Shown here: positions 22,707 to 32,157 of the stretch, piece after piece
Layout: each line of letters starts with the position of its first letter
Numbering within the stretch: position 1 is the first letter of the stretch
Assembly (NCBI GenBank): GCA_033816765.1
Contig: CM066297.1
Span: 1,730,573-1,794,572, forward strand
Length of the DNA: 64,000 nt
Direction of reading: 5' to 3'
From: Nothopassalora personata
Lineage: Eukaryota; Ascomycota; Dothideomycetes; Mycosphaerellales; Mycosphaerellaceae
The notes under the pieces: generated by a model
Told to the model about the DNA's origin: nothing
Seen by the model: the letters and a program-made list of their open reading frames with translations, nothing else
The model's database searches: none
Program-made: the position numbers and the translations under genes

Positions 22707-22714
22707 TTGAACGC
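22707..22714 (+). promoter_or_regulatory. Self-priming primer-binding site of V
   Basis: TTGAACGC lies two bases after the LTR and is complementary to GCGTTCAA at 22548-22555, 30-40 bp downstream of the TATA-like box. The same relation with different sequence holds in W, E and Y. Confidence 0.65.
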
Positions 22715-22721
22715 CCTCAGG

Positions 22722-24740
22722 ATGAGCGCTACTCAAGCAGCTGGTAGGGGAACACCCGCCCCCAGCGAAGCAGGAAGCATCCGCCGTGCGCCACCACAAC
22801 AGACTACCACCACGAAGGACGATGAGTCTGATGACGATGACGAGCCTACCCCAAGGAAGAACGACGTTAAGGCTGCTAAGCCAGACCTCTTCCACGGAGA
22901 CAGAGCCAAGTTCGACGACTGGATCAATCAGATGGATATGTACCTCATGTTCAACCCAGTCGATGCCGATAAAAGGACTATCTTCGCCATCACGTACCTT
23001 CGCGGAAGTGCGCAGAACTGGATCAAACCTTACCTTAAGGAATACCTTGAAGGTATGGGACGATTAGACCCCACTGGAATGTTCAGGAGCTACACCCTTT
23101 TCAAAGAGAAGATGAAGTCAATCTTTGGAACCTCGAACGAAGTCCAACAGGCCATACGAATTATTCAACACCTAAAGCAGAAGACGTCTACTTCAGAGTA
23201 TGCCGCCAAATTCGAAGAATACGGACAAATCACCGGATGGGACCAGACGGCGTTGATGACTATGTTCCGACGTGGACTTAAGGACTCCGTCAAGGACGAG
23301 TTGATAAGACACGGGGGACGGATCACCAACCTCGAAGAGCTAATGAAGGCGTCGATCAATATCGATGACCAGCTCTGGGAACGACACCAGGAGAAGAAAT
23401 ACGACTCCAAAGTAGGAGGAATAGCAGGATACGCTCCGGATCGCAGACCCTTAGGAGGATACGTTGCGAAGGGAGAATTCTCACGACAAAGCCAACCCTA
23501 CTATGGACCACAGCCAATGGAACTGGACGTTACCCAACGAGGACAGAGGATCGTTAAGAGTAGGGGCCACGGAAAGCCCTTTAAAGGAAAAGGAAAACTC
23601 ACATGCTATGCCTGTGGCAAGGAAGGCCACATGGCGCGGGATTGCCGCGGTAAAAATATGGTGCGCCGCGAGCAGTTCAATATGATGCAACCCCGAACTA
23701 GTAAATCTGAGAGCAGCGTTGGATCTCGGGGAGATACCGACTATACTCGGAGAGTGGGAGAGAGAGCTAGCAACAGAAGCACGACGCCTCTCCTGGACCC
23801 CTCAGAAGGACGAGGAGGATACCATGGGCAGCAAATGGTGGTCATTCCATTTGATGCGAAGAACCAACCACGACAGTTCAACATGATGACACGAAGAGTC
23901 GACTACGAGACCGAACCTGAGTCTCGAAATGGTCATGGAAGCCTTCATTGGCGATTCTGTTACCAAGACTCGTGTCAAATCCACTACGCCGCGAAGTCAG
24001 GCGCAGGGTATTGGCCTCAACAACCACGAGGAACCCTGGGAGCGACGCATAGGCAAGACGTCACGCTCAGAGAAGTGGACATCGATGAATCCTACTTCAA
24101 CGAAGATGGAAGCGATAAAGAAAATCAGGACCCAGGATGGAACGGATCATGGTCACCAGAACCACAGGAAGAAAGTCAAGAAACCACCGGGCTAGATACC
24201 ATCGAGGAAGAACAGGATCCGGAAGAATCAAGCGAAGAAGATTCCTCCGAAGGAGAAGAGAGCGACACTGACGACGACAACGAACAACTTACCTTCACGG
24301 TAGATGCACCCAAGAGACTATACGACATGATCATCTACCTACAAAGAAGGCACGAGGAATTCCTACCTAAGATAGGTGGACGAAGGAGGCTACATTCCAT
24401 TGAGTTTGACAAGACACTCGACACCCTACGAGGCATGGCCTGGGGATACCCACTCATGGAAACAACCGAAAACCTAGCAACCGCCATTACAGAACGACCA
24501 CCTATAGGAAGCCGAATAACAGGTACCGGGTACCAAACACCGTCAGGAACATTCGTATCGAATGAATTACACAACATAGTGCAACACGCACGCGCACTCT
24601 ACTCAGAAACGCAGAAGATCCAGGAACGCAACAGACTACAGGTGTGGACACAGGGCAACGGGCTACAGGTTCTAGCCGAAGCCTCTAGGTACGAAGCACA
24701 GCGAACCACATACCATTCGGGAAAAGGATCAGCTCCCTAG
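22722..24740 (+). CDS. gag: Gag polyprotein of V
   Basis: 672 aa from the ATG at 22722, chosen because it is the first ATG outside the LTR. The Gag core is at about 60-235 ('FHGDRAKFDDWINQMDMYL' through 'KYDSKV'), and a canonical CCHC knuckle 'CYACGKEGHMARDC' at about 295-308. A long Glu/Asp/Ser-rich acidic segment occupies about 460-530. Beyond that is a conserved C-terminal region also retained in degraded element B. It would form the virus-like particle and package element RNA. It ends at TAG 24738-24740; a GGGAAAA heptamer overlaps the last codons and the pol ORF follows in -1. Confidence 0.94.
   Translation: MSATQAAGRGTPAPSEAGSIRRAPPQQTTTTKDDESDDDDEPTPRKNDVKAAKPDLFHGDRAKFDDWINQMDMYLMFNPVDADKRTIFAITYLRGSAQNWIKPYLKEYLEGMGRLDPTGMFRSYTLFKEKMKSIFGTSNEVQQAIRIIQHLKQKTSTSEYAAKFEEYGQITGWDQTALMTMFRRGLKDSVKDELIRHGGRITNLEELMKASINIDDQLWERHQEKKYDSKVGGIAGYAPDRRPLGGYVAKGEFSRQSQPYYGPQPMELDVTQRGQRIVKSRGHGKPFKGKGKLTCYACGKEGHMARDCRGKNMVRREQFNMMQPRTSKSESSVGSRGDTDYTRRVGERASNRSTTPLLDPSEGRGGYHGQQMVVIPFDAKNQPRQFNMMTRRVDYETEPESRNGHGSLHWRFCYQDSCQIHYAAKSGAGYWPQQPRGTLGATHRQDVTLREVDIDESYFNEDGSDKENQDPGWNGSWSPEPQEESQETTGLDTIEEEQDPEESSEEDSSEGEESDTDDDNEQLTFTVDAPKRLYDMIIYLQRRHEEFLPKIGGRRRLHSIEFDKTLDTLRGMAWGYPLMETTENLATAITERPPIGSRITGTGYQTPSGTFVSNELHNIVQHARALYSETQKIQERNRLQVWTQGNGLQVLAEASRYEAQRTTYHSGKGSAP
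24719..24725 (+). promoter_or_regulatory. Candidate -1 ribosomal frameshift site (V gag-pol)
   Basis: In the gag frame the codons are TCG-GGA-AAA, giving G-GGA-AAA. A -1 slip reads GGG-AAA-AGG-ATC and continues openly into pol, passing the TAG at 24738 and the ATG at 24743. The heptamer survives in RIPed element B. Confidence 0.7.
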
Positions 24741-24742
24741 GA

Positions 24743-27700
24743 ATGAGCGACCGGAGGGAGTTATGCAATATTCAGGCTCACGCATCGACATCAAACACAG
24801 TTTTCCAGACACAAGCAATCGTCAACGGACACAAGACCAGTGTCATGATCGACTCAGGAGCAGCGGGGAATTTTATCTCTGAGTCTTTCACAAGAAGAAA
24901 CGGGTTAGCTACCCTGAAGAAGAAATGGGGTTACGAGTTGATCGCGGTAAACGGATCATCGTTACCTAGCGTGGAATGGGAGACGACACCATTGCCACTG
25001 GCTATCCAACAGCACCACGAGAATATTACCTTGGATGTCACTGATATGGCCAGTCATGACATAGTATTAGGTATGCCTTGGTTGAGAAAGCACAATCCAG
25101 TAATCGACTGGAGAAGAGGAGTACTCACATTTAGGGAATGCGATTGCGTTGTCGACATTCAGCCTGCGCAGTGGCAGCGTTCACTGGCAGATGAGGCAAG
25201 GAAACAGCTAAACGAGATACAGCTTGCGCCGACTAGAAGGACAGAAGAACCACCTTCGACCGGGACAGACACTGGCGTGGGGCCGCCGGGTCACGAAGTC
25301 ACTGGAAGTGATGGAAGTAACGCACCATCGAAGAATACTAACATCTCAGAGTTGAGTATTCCCAAGGAGTATCGCAAGTGGTCGCGACTCTTTGAAGAGG
25401 AGAGAGGCAAAACCGCCTTACCTAAGCACCGCCCATGGGATCATAAGATCAACATTCAGCCAGGGAAAGAGCCTCCATGGGGACCCCTATATCAAATGTC
25501 TGAGAAAGAGCTACAGACCCTACGAGAATGGCTGAAGGAGAAGCTAGCCAAAGGATGGATAAGAAGATCCACCTCAAGTGCAGGAACTCCATGCATGTTC
25601 GTTCCAAAAGCAAACGGGAAGTTACGACTCGTACAAGACTACAGGAAGTTAAACGAGATCACGATCAAGAACCGATACCCGCTACCCAACATCGAAGAAG
25701 CACAAGACAGATTAACCGGATCAGACTGGTACACGAAGATTGACCTACGAGATGCCTTCTACGCTATACGAATGGCGGAAGGAGAAGAATGGAAGACCGC
25801 TTTCAGGACAAGATACGGACTTTACGAATTCTTGGTTATGCCAATGGGATTGACCAACGCACCCGCATCCTGCCAGAACCTTGTTAACGAAACACTTAGA
25901 GACCTACTCGACGTATGCGTTATCGCCTACATGGACGACATACTAGTCTACACAAAAGGATCCCTACAGGAACACATAAAACAAGTCCAGGACGTCTTCG
26001 AACGACTCACGCAATCAGGATTTAAGACGGCACCCGAGAAATGCGAATTCCATAAGAAAGAAGTCAAATTCTTAGGCTTCATCATCAGCACTACAGGGAT
26101 AACGATCGACCCTGCGAAGACACAGTCAATTAGAGAGTGGCCAGAACCAAAAACAGTCAAGGACGTACAATCATTCCTTGGACTAGCGAACTACAACCGG
26201 AAATTCATCAAGGATTACGCAAAAATAGCAGCACCAATGACGATGCTTACAAGAAAGGACGTCACTTGGAAATGGGGAAAGGAACAGATTGAGGCATTTA
26301 AGAAACTCAAGGAACAATGCGCTTCAGCCCCTACGCTTCGACTATTCGATGGTAGCAAGGAAGTCCACATCGAGACCGATGCGTCTGATATGGCAATAGG
26401 CGCATGTCTAACACAGACACACGATGGGCAGAGACACCCAGTAGCCTATTACTCCCGGAAAATGACCACAGCGGAACAGAACTACGACATCCATGATAAA
26501 GAGCTTCTAGCCATTGTTGCTGCTATGCAACATTGGAGAGTATATGTCGAGGGCCCACCGAAGTTAACGATTCTTTCTGACCACAAGAATCTTACGTACT
26601 TTACGACGACGAAAGAACTTACTCGAAGGCAAGCCCGCTGGTCGGAGCTGCTGGGACAGTATAAGTTCGAAATTAAATATACTCCAGGACGAGAGAATGG
26701 CCGCGCCGACGCGCTGAGCCGAAGAAGCGACTACATGGAAGGAAAAGAACCAGTGCAACATAAGATATTAAAGACAAACCCCGACGGAAGTCTTAGTGCC
26801 AACACAAGAGAATTCAATAACATCGTACGGATACTAGGCGACAGGGACGAACAATTCCCTATATCGCAAGGAAAATACCAAGTACCTAAGGATCGAGAAG
26901 AAGAATGCATACGACAACATCACGACGGACCAAATTACGGACACCCCGGAACTTCAAAAACAATGGACCTAATACAACGCAGTTTCTCATTCCCACAGAT
27001 GAGACTTAAGGTGTCACGCTATATTAAACAATGCGTACACTGCCAACGAAACAAGACTGCGAGACATGCAAAATACGGTCACCTACAGTTCAGGACACCA
27101 CCGACAAAACCATGGGACGAAGTCACAATGGACTTTATTACGAAACTCCCACCGTCAAAGGATCAAGTTACGAAACAACCATACGACATGATACTAGTCA
27201 TGGTTGATAGACTTACGAAATACGCACACTTCATTCCTGCATCGGAAACGTACAATGCAGAGCAGCTCGGATACCTTGTACTGGACAGACTTATCCGATA
27301 CCACGGATTCCCCCAAGTATTTATAACGGACAGAGACAAGCTATTCACATCAAACTACTGGAAGACGCTTATGGGAACGATCGGAATTAAACACAAGCTG
27401 TCAACAGCATATCATCCGGAGACAGACGGACAAACCGAAAGGATGAATCAAACGCTGGAACAATACCTACGACACTACATCAACTATGCACAAGACAACT
27501 GGGTTTCATTACTGCCAATGGCGCAGATTGCACTGAACAACCACAAATCGGAGACAACTTCAACGACGCCATTTTATGCGAACTTTGGTAAAGATCCTAA
27601 CCTATTTGGAACACCTGGATCCCATCCACAAGCCGAGAGAGCAATCGTGACGACGGATACTCTTAAGGAAGTGCACAAAGAAACACGCAAGGCGATCGAA

Positions 27701-28168
27701 GATGCACAACGAAAACTGTCTCAACAACGGCAGGACACGAGAAAAATGGCACCTCTGCTAAAAGAGGGGGATAAGGTCTATCTCCTCACAAAAAACTTGA
27801 GAACAAGAAGACAGACCAAGAAACTGGATCACGTCAAGGTCGGACCATTTTTAATCGACAAAGTCGTAGGACCAGTTAACTATCGACTACGACTACCACC
27901 TGACGCAAAAATCCACCCAGTCTTCCATATCTCCAAGTTGGAACCCGCAGACGCCCAAACACCCTGCCAGGAGAGCTTCCATTTCGAACCGGAAGCAGAA
28001 AACGAATTCGAAGTCGAAAGAATCCTAGATAAGAAAGGTCAGCGATACCTTGTCAAATGGAAAGGATACGACGAATCAGAAAATACCTGGGAACCAAAAC
28101 AAAACCTACGAAACTGTCAGCAAAAGATCCAGGAATACTACAAGACCAAAAAACGGCCAGCCTACTAG
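24743..28168 (+). CDS. pol: Pol polyprotein of V (protease, RT, RNase H, integrase, chromodomain)
   Basis: 1141 aa from ATG 24743, two bases after the gag stop; reinitiation or -1 frameshifting are both possible. The aspartic protease motif 'IDSGAAGNF' is at about residue 36. RT has 'YMDDILVY' at about 396. RNase H has 'ETDASD' at about 540, and the integrase zinc region (H-x-H...C-x2-C) at about 727-775. The DDE residues are near 796, 862 and 898 ('YHPETDGQTE'), with a chromodomain at about 1087-1141 that ends the protein. The enzyme copies element RNA and inserts the cDNA, with the chromodomain expected to bias sites toward heterochromatin. All key motifs are intact. Confidence 0.96.
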   Translation: MSDRRELCNIQAHASTSNTVFQTQAIVNGHKTSVMIDSGAAGNFISESFTRRNGLATLKKKWGYELIAVNGSSLPSVEWETTPLPLAIQQHHENITLDVTDMASHDIVLGMPWLRKHNPVIDWRRGVLTFRECDCVVDIQPAQWQRSLADEARKQLNEIQLAPTRRTEEPPSTGTDTGVGPPGHEVTGSDGSNAPSKNTNISELSIPKEYRKWSRLFEEERGKTALPKHRPWDHKINIQPGKEPPWGPLYQMSEKELQTLREWLKEKLAKGWIRRSTSSAGTPCMFVPKANGKLRLVQDYRKLNEITIKNRYPLPNIEEAQDRLTGSDWYTKIDLRDAFYAIRMAEGEEWKTAFRTRYGLYEFLVMPMGLTNAPASCQNLVNETLRDLLDVCVIAYMDDILVYTKGSLQEHIKQVQDVFERLTQSGFKTAPEKCEFHKKEVKFLGFIISTTGITIDPAKTQSIREWPEPKTVKDVQSFLGLANYNRKFIKDYAKIAAPMTMLTRKDVTWKWGKEQIEAFKKLKEQCASAPTLRLFDGSKEVHIETDASDMAIGACLTQTHDGQRHPVAYYSRKMTTAEQNYDIHDKELLAIVAAMQHWRVYVEGPPKLTILSDHKNLTYFTTTKELTRRQARWSELLGQYKFEIKYTPGRENGRADALSRRSDYMEGKEPVQHKILKTNPDGSLSANTREFNNIVRILGDRDEQFPISQGKYQVPKDREEECIRQHHDGPNYGHPGTSKTMDLIQRSFSFPQMRLKVSRYIKQCVHCQRNKTARHAKYGHLQFRTPPTKPWDEVTMDFITKLPPSKDQVTKQPYDMILVMVDRLTKYAHFIPASETYNAEQLGYLVLDRLIRYHGFPQVFITDRDKLFTSNYWKTLMGTIGIKHKLSTAYHPETDGQTERMNQTLEQYLRHYINYAQDNWVSLLPMAQIALNNHKSETTSTTPFYANFGKDPNLFGTPGSHPQAERAIVTTDTLKEVHKETRKAIEDAQRKLSQQRQDTRKMAPLLKEGDKVYLLTKNLRTRRQTKKLDHVKVGPFLIDKVVGPVNYRLRLPPDAKIHPVFHISKLEPADAQTPCQESFHFEPEAENEFEVERILDKKGQRYLVKWKGYDESENTWEPKQNLRNCQQKIQEYYKTKKRPAY

Positions 28169-28198
28169 TCACCGATTGGCGACCAGTCGGCTGGAAGC

Positions 28199-28271
28199 AG
28201 CCAGAGTAGTAATCGAACCTACGACCTCAAGAGTGTAGACAGCTTGCGCTCTACCACTAAGCTACATGACC
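28199..28271 (-). ncRNA. tRNA-like sequence antisense in V
   Basis: 73 nt on the minus strand, directly after pol. D arm GCTT-AGTGGTA-GAGC and T arm with loop TTCGATT are canonical. The A box TAGCTTAGTGG and B box GGTTCGATTAC fit Pol III consensus. The acceptor stem pairs at six of seven positions, allowing wobble. The anticodon arm is 19 nt with a four-pair stem, so it is unlikely to act as an ordinary tRNA. Six T on the minus strand (28153-28148) lie about 45 bp downstream as a possible terminator. It is conserved in element A at 2424-2496. Confidence 0.5.
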
Positions 28272-28331
28272 AGGTTTAATAAGGGAAACGGAGAACTTAC
28301 ACGAACATATCTCCTATGAGAAACCAAACAC

Positions 28332-28931
28332 CTATCCACCAGAAGGACCAGCGCTCGAAGAAGCTGCTGCGGCGTCCTCAAGGGTCGGATATGACCAGAG
28401 GGCATCATCCGGAATCATCGAAAGGTCCTCCCAGGAAGGAATCGACATCTGGAAAACCCCCTCTAGCTCTTCGGGGCTACCTTCAGGAACGAGAAGACAG
28501 GACGAAGGCGCGGAAAAGGCATCGACACCCACGCTCGGCAAACTGCGAAGATCCTCGAAATCCTTCGCTATCGCCTTTTCCTCCCTGTCCTCAGCAACGC
28601 GCAGTTGTTTCCTAAGACGATGCACCTTTGACATCGCCTCTGTCACCTTCTCTTCAGCCTCATCAAGCTCTCGCTTCAGCTTTCGACGCTGGTTGCGAAG
28701 CCGCTCCCACTCAGTCCACGTGACAGTCACGTCACATTTGACACCCTTGCGAACGCACTCCGAACAACACCCAAAGCGCACATCCACCACACAACGAGGA
28801 CTCTTCTTTCCTTCAGGCACTCTGGCCTTTCAACAACCAGAACATGGGGATGGCATCTCGCGGCCCTCGGCTTCGATGCCTAGTGCTTGACGTTCGCGGC
28901 GCTCCTGACGTGTTAGCCGCTCGCCGCTCAT
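28332..28931 (-). pseudogene. Antisense Zn-cluster/coiled-coil ORF of V, interrupted by one TGA
   Basis: From ATG 28931 (70 bp inside the 3' LTR) to the stop at 28332, 199 codons with one in-frame TGA at 28832-28830, directly after a C-x2-C pair. Reading across it, cysteines fall at positions 30, 33, 47, 55/56, 59 and 66 (C-x2-C-x13-C-x8-C-x2-C-x6-C). A Glu/Lys/Arg/Leu coiled coil spans about 75-125 and an acidic, Trp-containing tail about 150-199. The layout matches the intact ORF of E. It might be a DNA-binding regulator by analogy to Zn2Cys6 proteins; this is inference. The TGA could be a recent mutation or be read through. Confidence 0.6.
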
Positions 28932-29000
28932 GGTAAAAGATGGGAACTCACAGGAGAAGAAAGAAAACTCGAGGACGAGTTTCAGCAGGAAGGGGGATGG

Positions 29001-29435
29001 TGTTACGGTTCGGATGAAGGACGGTGCAGGACGTGGCATGGGGAGGAAGAATGAGAAGACACGAACCAATCGCTAGGATGAGAAAGGGACCCCACGTCCG
29101 GGTCACGTGCACGACCGCGCGCTTAGTGCATGGTCGAACACGACCGCAGAAGTAGCGTATGGACGTACACGACCACACGACCAGACGACCGGTCGAGTGG
29201 ACAGACGGACATCTAACACCGGATGGCATACGAACCTCCTTTGTATTTAGGAACGCTAGAAACCCTTATGGTTCTGATGCGTTCAACTCATGTTACTATC
29301 TCACTGATTGGAATACAACTCTTATTCCTATCATTCATCTTCGCTCAGCTTGCTTCAGCCTCTCCAAAGAATAATACCGCCACGTGACTTGACTTATCTC
29401 TCTTTTGAGACTAGCCCTGGAACGAGACAATAACA
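29001..29435 (+). repeat. 3' LTR of V
   Basis: Identical to 22270-22704. Preceded by the polypurine tract GGAAGGGGGATGG. Confidence 0.97.
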
Positions 29436-31777
29436 TCTTCTACTTATCGCCTCGCTTAATAGGGATACGATAGTAGGCGTCCTTTAAATCGATTGTAGTA
29501 AAGAACCTAGAACCTAACAGCCTATCTAGCGTCTCGCTAATTAGGGGCAGGGGGTATCGGTTCTTTACTATAATCTCATTTAGGCCTCTATAATTAACAT
29601 AGAGCCTAAGAGTACTATTCTTCTTTAGCACGAACAGGATAGGCGTACCCGCCTCGCTTACGGACCGCCTAATCTACCCCTTCTCCATTGCTTACGTAAG
29701 GTACTCCTTTAAGGCCTCTAACTCAGTTAAGGACTAGTGGTATAGCGGCTTAAAAGGGGGTTTCTTTCCTTTAACGAGATTAATCGCATGCTTAACCCCG
29801 TCGGGCATCTTACGCTTCGCCTACTTATTAGGTACATATACATCTCGGAAGTCTATAAATTCTTTAGGCTACGAGGGGCCCTCTCCTTTAGGTACTGCTA
29901 TAGCAATAGCCCGAACACTTATCGTATAAACCTACTTTAAGCTCTCGAGATCCTTAAGGAACTCGCGTGCGTTACGCTACTAAACCGTAGGCGTCTCTAC
30001 ACCGTAGTACTACTAGTTATCCTTATCGGCCTTTACTATCCGATTACGATGCCGCTAGGGTCTACCTAAAATCACTAATAGCCTACCCATAGGCACCGCA
30101 CCGCGTAGTAGATAGCGTCACTTACGCGCTCTACTCCCGCGTCATTAGCGAGTCGTAGCCGAACCGTAAAGGCGCCGTAGTAATACCCTAGGTTATACGC
30201 ATACGACTCTAACTTCGGTAGCCTTGCCCTATTAATGGGTTGCATTTAATGTCGGAGTATATACTTATACGACACTAGGCTAAGATCCGCACAGTCATCT
30301 AGGAGAAACGTAGCCTCGCGAAAGCCCTTACGAGTCTCGACTACGCCTCGCAAGTGACGCGCTAAACACGCATCTACTCGCCTTAAGGGGTCGACTTTAG
30401 GAAAACTCGGACTTAGGAGCGACCCACTTATAGTCCTCTGCCTTTTCCCTAGTCGCTACGATAGATACACATCTACTCGCCTTAAGGGATCGACTTTAGG
30501 AAAACTCGGACTTAGGAGCGACCCACTTATAGTCCTCTGCCTTTTCCCTAGTCGCTACGATAGATACACATCTACTCGCCTTAAGGGGTCGACTTTAGGA
30601 AAACGCGGACTTAGGAGCGACCTACTTCTAGTCCTCTACCTTTTCCCTAGTCGCTGCCCTTCTTAGTTAGAGCCTTCGCAGCGTCTACCCTACGAACCGC
30701 TTACGCGCCACGGTCCTTCCATAGGTGCCTATTCGGGCAATCCGTCTTAATGTGACCCTTCTTATAGTATCTATAGCACTCCGCTTTAGTCCTATCGAAG
30801 GTTATAGACGATCCGCCGGCGTCCCGCTAGTGACTCGCACCCGGGTCGCGCGACGCCTAACTATACTTCTACTACTTCGAGCTACGATCGCTTCGCCCTT
30901 AGTCGCCCTTAGTCTCTCGCCTACGGCGACTATGCTACCCGCGGTCGTGCCCTCCGCTACTACGCTCCGTGCTTTCAATACGCGAAGCTAGGATCACTAG
31001 TTCCTCTCTAGTTATTAGGATGTCATGAAACTTAACGATTACGGACCGTAGGCTAGGCGTAAGCTTAGCGAGCATATGTCGTACGCGTTACGCCTCCGTA
31101 TAGTCCCCTAACTGATCCTCTATAACATCTAGCTTAGTCGTAAACTGACGCACTATCTAGTTATCCTTCTATTTCACCGCCTTATACTCCAACATCACGT
31201 TAAGCACGCGGTTTATAGGATTACCGCATACGTCTCGACAGAACTCCTTAAAGTCCTAGTATGTATACCCTTTAAGGTTAAGGACGCTATAGTTAGCGTG
31301 CTATTGCTCACTTACCTCTCCGCTTAGGTACATAACCCTATATAGGACCTTTAACTCGTTCGTCGCATACGTGCCGCCTAAGAGGGTAAAGATAAGAGAG
31401 AGCTCCCTTAGGAATACCCGTGCTTTCTTAATCGAGTCCCCTCTAAAAGGCGTAGGTTCTTTAAGACGTAAACGTGTCGTATGCGATGCGACCGCGCCTC
31501 GAGCTACGATATTATCGTTAGTTACTATAGATAGAGGAGGGGGAGGGGGAGTAGGGGATAGTTCTCCGCCGGATTCGCCCTAAGGGTCCGCCGGCGGCAC
31601 GCTTGCGTCCCGCAAGATCTCTAACTGTTTAATCTCCCTCTATATCTCCTTCTCCTTAACCTCTACCCGAAGGGCATCCCTCCTTGCGACTAAGGCTGCA
31701 CGCCTCGCTTGTTACTAGGCCCTAGGGCTTAGGGGAGCCGTAGACGTAGCGCTGCTATCGTCGCGTTCGGACTCTAT
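29436..31777 (-). pseudogene. gag-protease-RT N-terminal pseudogene of Y
   Basis: Minus strand. 29440-29631 encodes the RT start ('VNYRGLNEI', 'KNRYPLPLI', 'FFTTIDLKDAY'). Protease sequence is expected around 30.0-30.3 kb. A Gag zinc knuckle of CCHC type lies near 30725-30775, and a Lys/Glu-rich Gag N-terminus near 31.6-31.75 kb. Three copies of a 99-bp unit sit at 30371-30655. The segment is bounded by V on the left and E on the right. Confidence 0.78.
30371..30655 (-). repeat. 99-bp tandem repeat in Y coding region (about 2.9 copies)
   Basis: Units begin at 30371, 30470 and 30569 (CATCTACTCGCC...). The period is 99 bp = 33 codons, so the array keeps frame within the gag/protease region. 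Copies 1 and 2 differ by a single base in their shared core; copy 3 has a few more changes. Confidence 0.9.
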
Positions 31778-32125
31778 TGTTACGGAACAGTGTTATCGGT
31801 GCAAATGGTTGGACAACGGAGCAGGAAACCAGACGAAGCTGCAGACATGGATGCCTGGGGAGTCACGTGACAGAGCGATCAGGACTGATCGGTCCTGATC
31901 ACTCTTGATCAGTTGATCAGACTCGCTCAGGGCAGAGCAGGACAGATCACGCCAAGACATGGCACTATATAGACGACGCTTCTTTACGAGTAGATAGGAG
32001 CCTCGTGCTCAACTCATTTTAAGTATACACCATATACTGTTTGGAACCACTACCTTCATAACTGATTGAGACATCCCTGCAAAGATCCAAGCCCGAGTTG
32101 TGATAACGTACAGCGGTTCCTAACA
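31778..32125 (+). repeat. E LTR 1
   Basis: 348 bp, TGTTACGG...CCTAACA. TATATA at 31966-31971, GTGCTCAA at 32005-32012 (predicted R start), and a TGATCA-rich block upstream of the TATA box. Confidence 0.95.
31877..31900 (+). promoter_or_regulatory. Inverted repeat with TGATCA motifs in E LTR U3
   Basis: GATCAGGAC and GTCCTGATC form a perfect 9-bp inverted repeat around a 6-bp TGATCG spacer. Two further TGATCAG copies follow at 31905-31920. The block sits 65-90 bp upstream of TATATA, an operator-like position. It is repeated in LTRs 2 and 3 at +2100 and +4200. Solo LTR F has three similar TGATCAG sites at the same place. Confidence 0.5.
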
Positions 32126-32128
32126 ACT

Positions 32129-32136
32129 TTGAGCAC
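32129..32136 (+). promoter_or_regulatory. Self-priming primer-binding site of E (also 34229-34236)
   Basis: TTGAGCAC three bases after the LTR is complementary to GTGCTCAA at 32005-32012, about 35-40 bp downstream of TATATA. Confidence 0.6.
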
Positions 32137-32157
32137 CACCACCAGGGCCCTTTGCAT

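Larger units (their letters stand above)
22270..29435 (+). mobile_element. Intact Ty3/gypsy chromovirus V with antisense accessory ORF
   Basis: 7166 bp with two identical 435-bp LTRs (22270-22704, 29001-29435), TGTTACGG...AATAACA, flanked by TCTTC at 22265-22269 and 29436-29440. It contains gag, pol in the -1 frame, an antisense tRNA-like sequence and an antisense Zn-cluster ORF before the 3' LTR. No RIP. It is the intact reference for degraded elements A, B and C. Identical LTRs indicate recent insertion into Y. Confidence 0.97.

Noticed and set aside
30725..31583. Plus-strand ORFs in the Y gag region
   Set aside because: Shadows of the RIPed minus-strand gag; the knuckle and charged helix are on the minus strand.
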